Shown here piece by piece: positions 63,968 to 64,000 of a stretch of 64,000 bases of DNA. A model generated the notes under the pieces. That model searched no databases, had not been told where the DNA came from, and saw only the letters and a program-made list of their open reading frames with translations. The stretch's first letter is position 1, and each line of letters opens with the position of its first letter. A program made the position numbers and the translations under genes. Source of the stretch: Oxyruncus cristatus (taxonomy: Eukaryota > Chordata > Aves > Passeriformes > Cotingidae); contig VXAY01002056.1 of assembly GCA_013399855.1 (NCBI GenBank), positions 3,072,970 to 3,136,969 of the forward strand, given 5' to 3'.

Positions 63968-64000
63968 GCCGCTCTCCCGCCCGCTCCTCTCGCGCTACCG
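63960..64000 (+). CDS. Possible N-terminus of an unidentified protein (partial, runs off the window)
   Basis: From the ATG at 63960 the frame reads MAGPLSRPLLSRYR to the window edge. This short leader is rich in Arg, Leu and Ser with no acidic residue, as mitochondrial presequences and some signal peptides are, but 14 residues are too few to assign. The upstream ATG at 63943 is in another frame (MAGTRPWRGRSPARSSRAT) and also stays open to the edge. I prefer 63960 only because its leader looks more natural; both ATGs have near-ideal Kozak context. The product cannot be named from this window. Confidence 0.25.
   Translation, partial: MAGPLSRPLLSRY

Larger units (their letters stand above)
63845..64000 (+). 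promoter_or_regulatory. CpG island, probable promoter and first exon of a gene running off the window
   Basis: The last 150 bases switch abruptly from A-rich DNA to GC- and CpG-rich DNA, with many CpG dinucleotides, SmaI/SacII-like GC blocks and a CCCGCCC GC-box core near 63977. This is the only place in the window with the density of a classical vertebrate CpG-island promoter. Two ATGs, both in the context gcggccATGG, lie at 63943 and 63960, so transcription is probably rightward. A leftward transcript cannot be excluded: the minus strand also has ATGs in strong context, and CpG-island promoters are often bidirectional. The island is cut by the window edge and no TATA box is evident, as is usual for such promoters. 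Confidence 0.65.

Noticed and set aside
1..64000. CRISPR arrays, rRNA genes, bacterial operons
   Set aside because: No regularly spaced repeats or rRNA-like blocks; base composition, CpG depletion and CR1 show this is vertebrate DNA.

Overview
The window is vertebrate nuclear DNA, almost certainly from a bird. It is AT-rich and CpG-poor, has no operon-like gene packing, and its longest ORFs (about 120-156 codons) have no recognisable domain. The avian evidence is the antisense 3' end of a CR1 LINE near 43.5 kb, a second more decayed CR1 tail near 6.15 kb, and an otherwise low density of interspersed repeats. I recognise no complete protein-coding gene. The bulk reads as intergenic or deep intronic sequence.

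Layout. 1-5.1 kb: AT-rich non-coding sequence with isolated splice-like signals. 5.19-5.62 kb: a small GC/CpG-rich block beside a TG microsatellite, with consensus splice donors pointing out on both strands. 5.8-10.1 kb: AT-rich, with a CR1 relic, several palindromes and a mirrored pair of AP-1 sites. 10.4-10.6 kb: a CpG-rich segment open for 59 codons on the minus strand and ending in a strong donor. 10.6-24 kb: mostly featureless, except an unidentified alanine-rich minus-strand ORF at 17.6-17.8 kb bearing a 16-bp direct repeat. 24.18-24.40 kb: a CpG cluster followed by a plus-strand donor. 24.4-35.6 kb: non-coding, with a G-run and purine tract at 27.2 kb. 35.68-35.96 kb: a compact CpG-bearing segment with three tight hairpins that I cannot assign. 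36-43.4 kb: decayed SINE-like relics and an AT-rich minisatellite. 43.5-54.6 kb: the clear CR1 fragment and candidate exons near 48-49 kb. 54.7-63.7 kb: nothing recognisable. 63.85-64.0 kb: a true CpG island with two good Kozak ATGs, most likely the promoter and first exon of a plus-strand gene continuing beyond the window.

No pathway can be drawn from this window. Candidate exons are given with low confidence because acceptor/donor pairs with short open frames arise by chance in 64 kb on two strands. Cross-species alignment or RNA-seq would settle them. I saw no CRISPR array, rRNA, intact tRNA, intact retrovirus or intact transposon.
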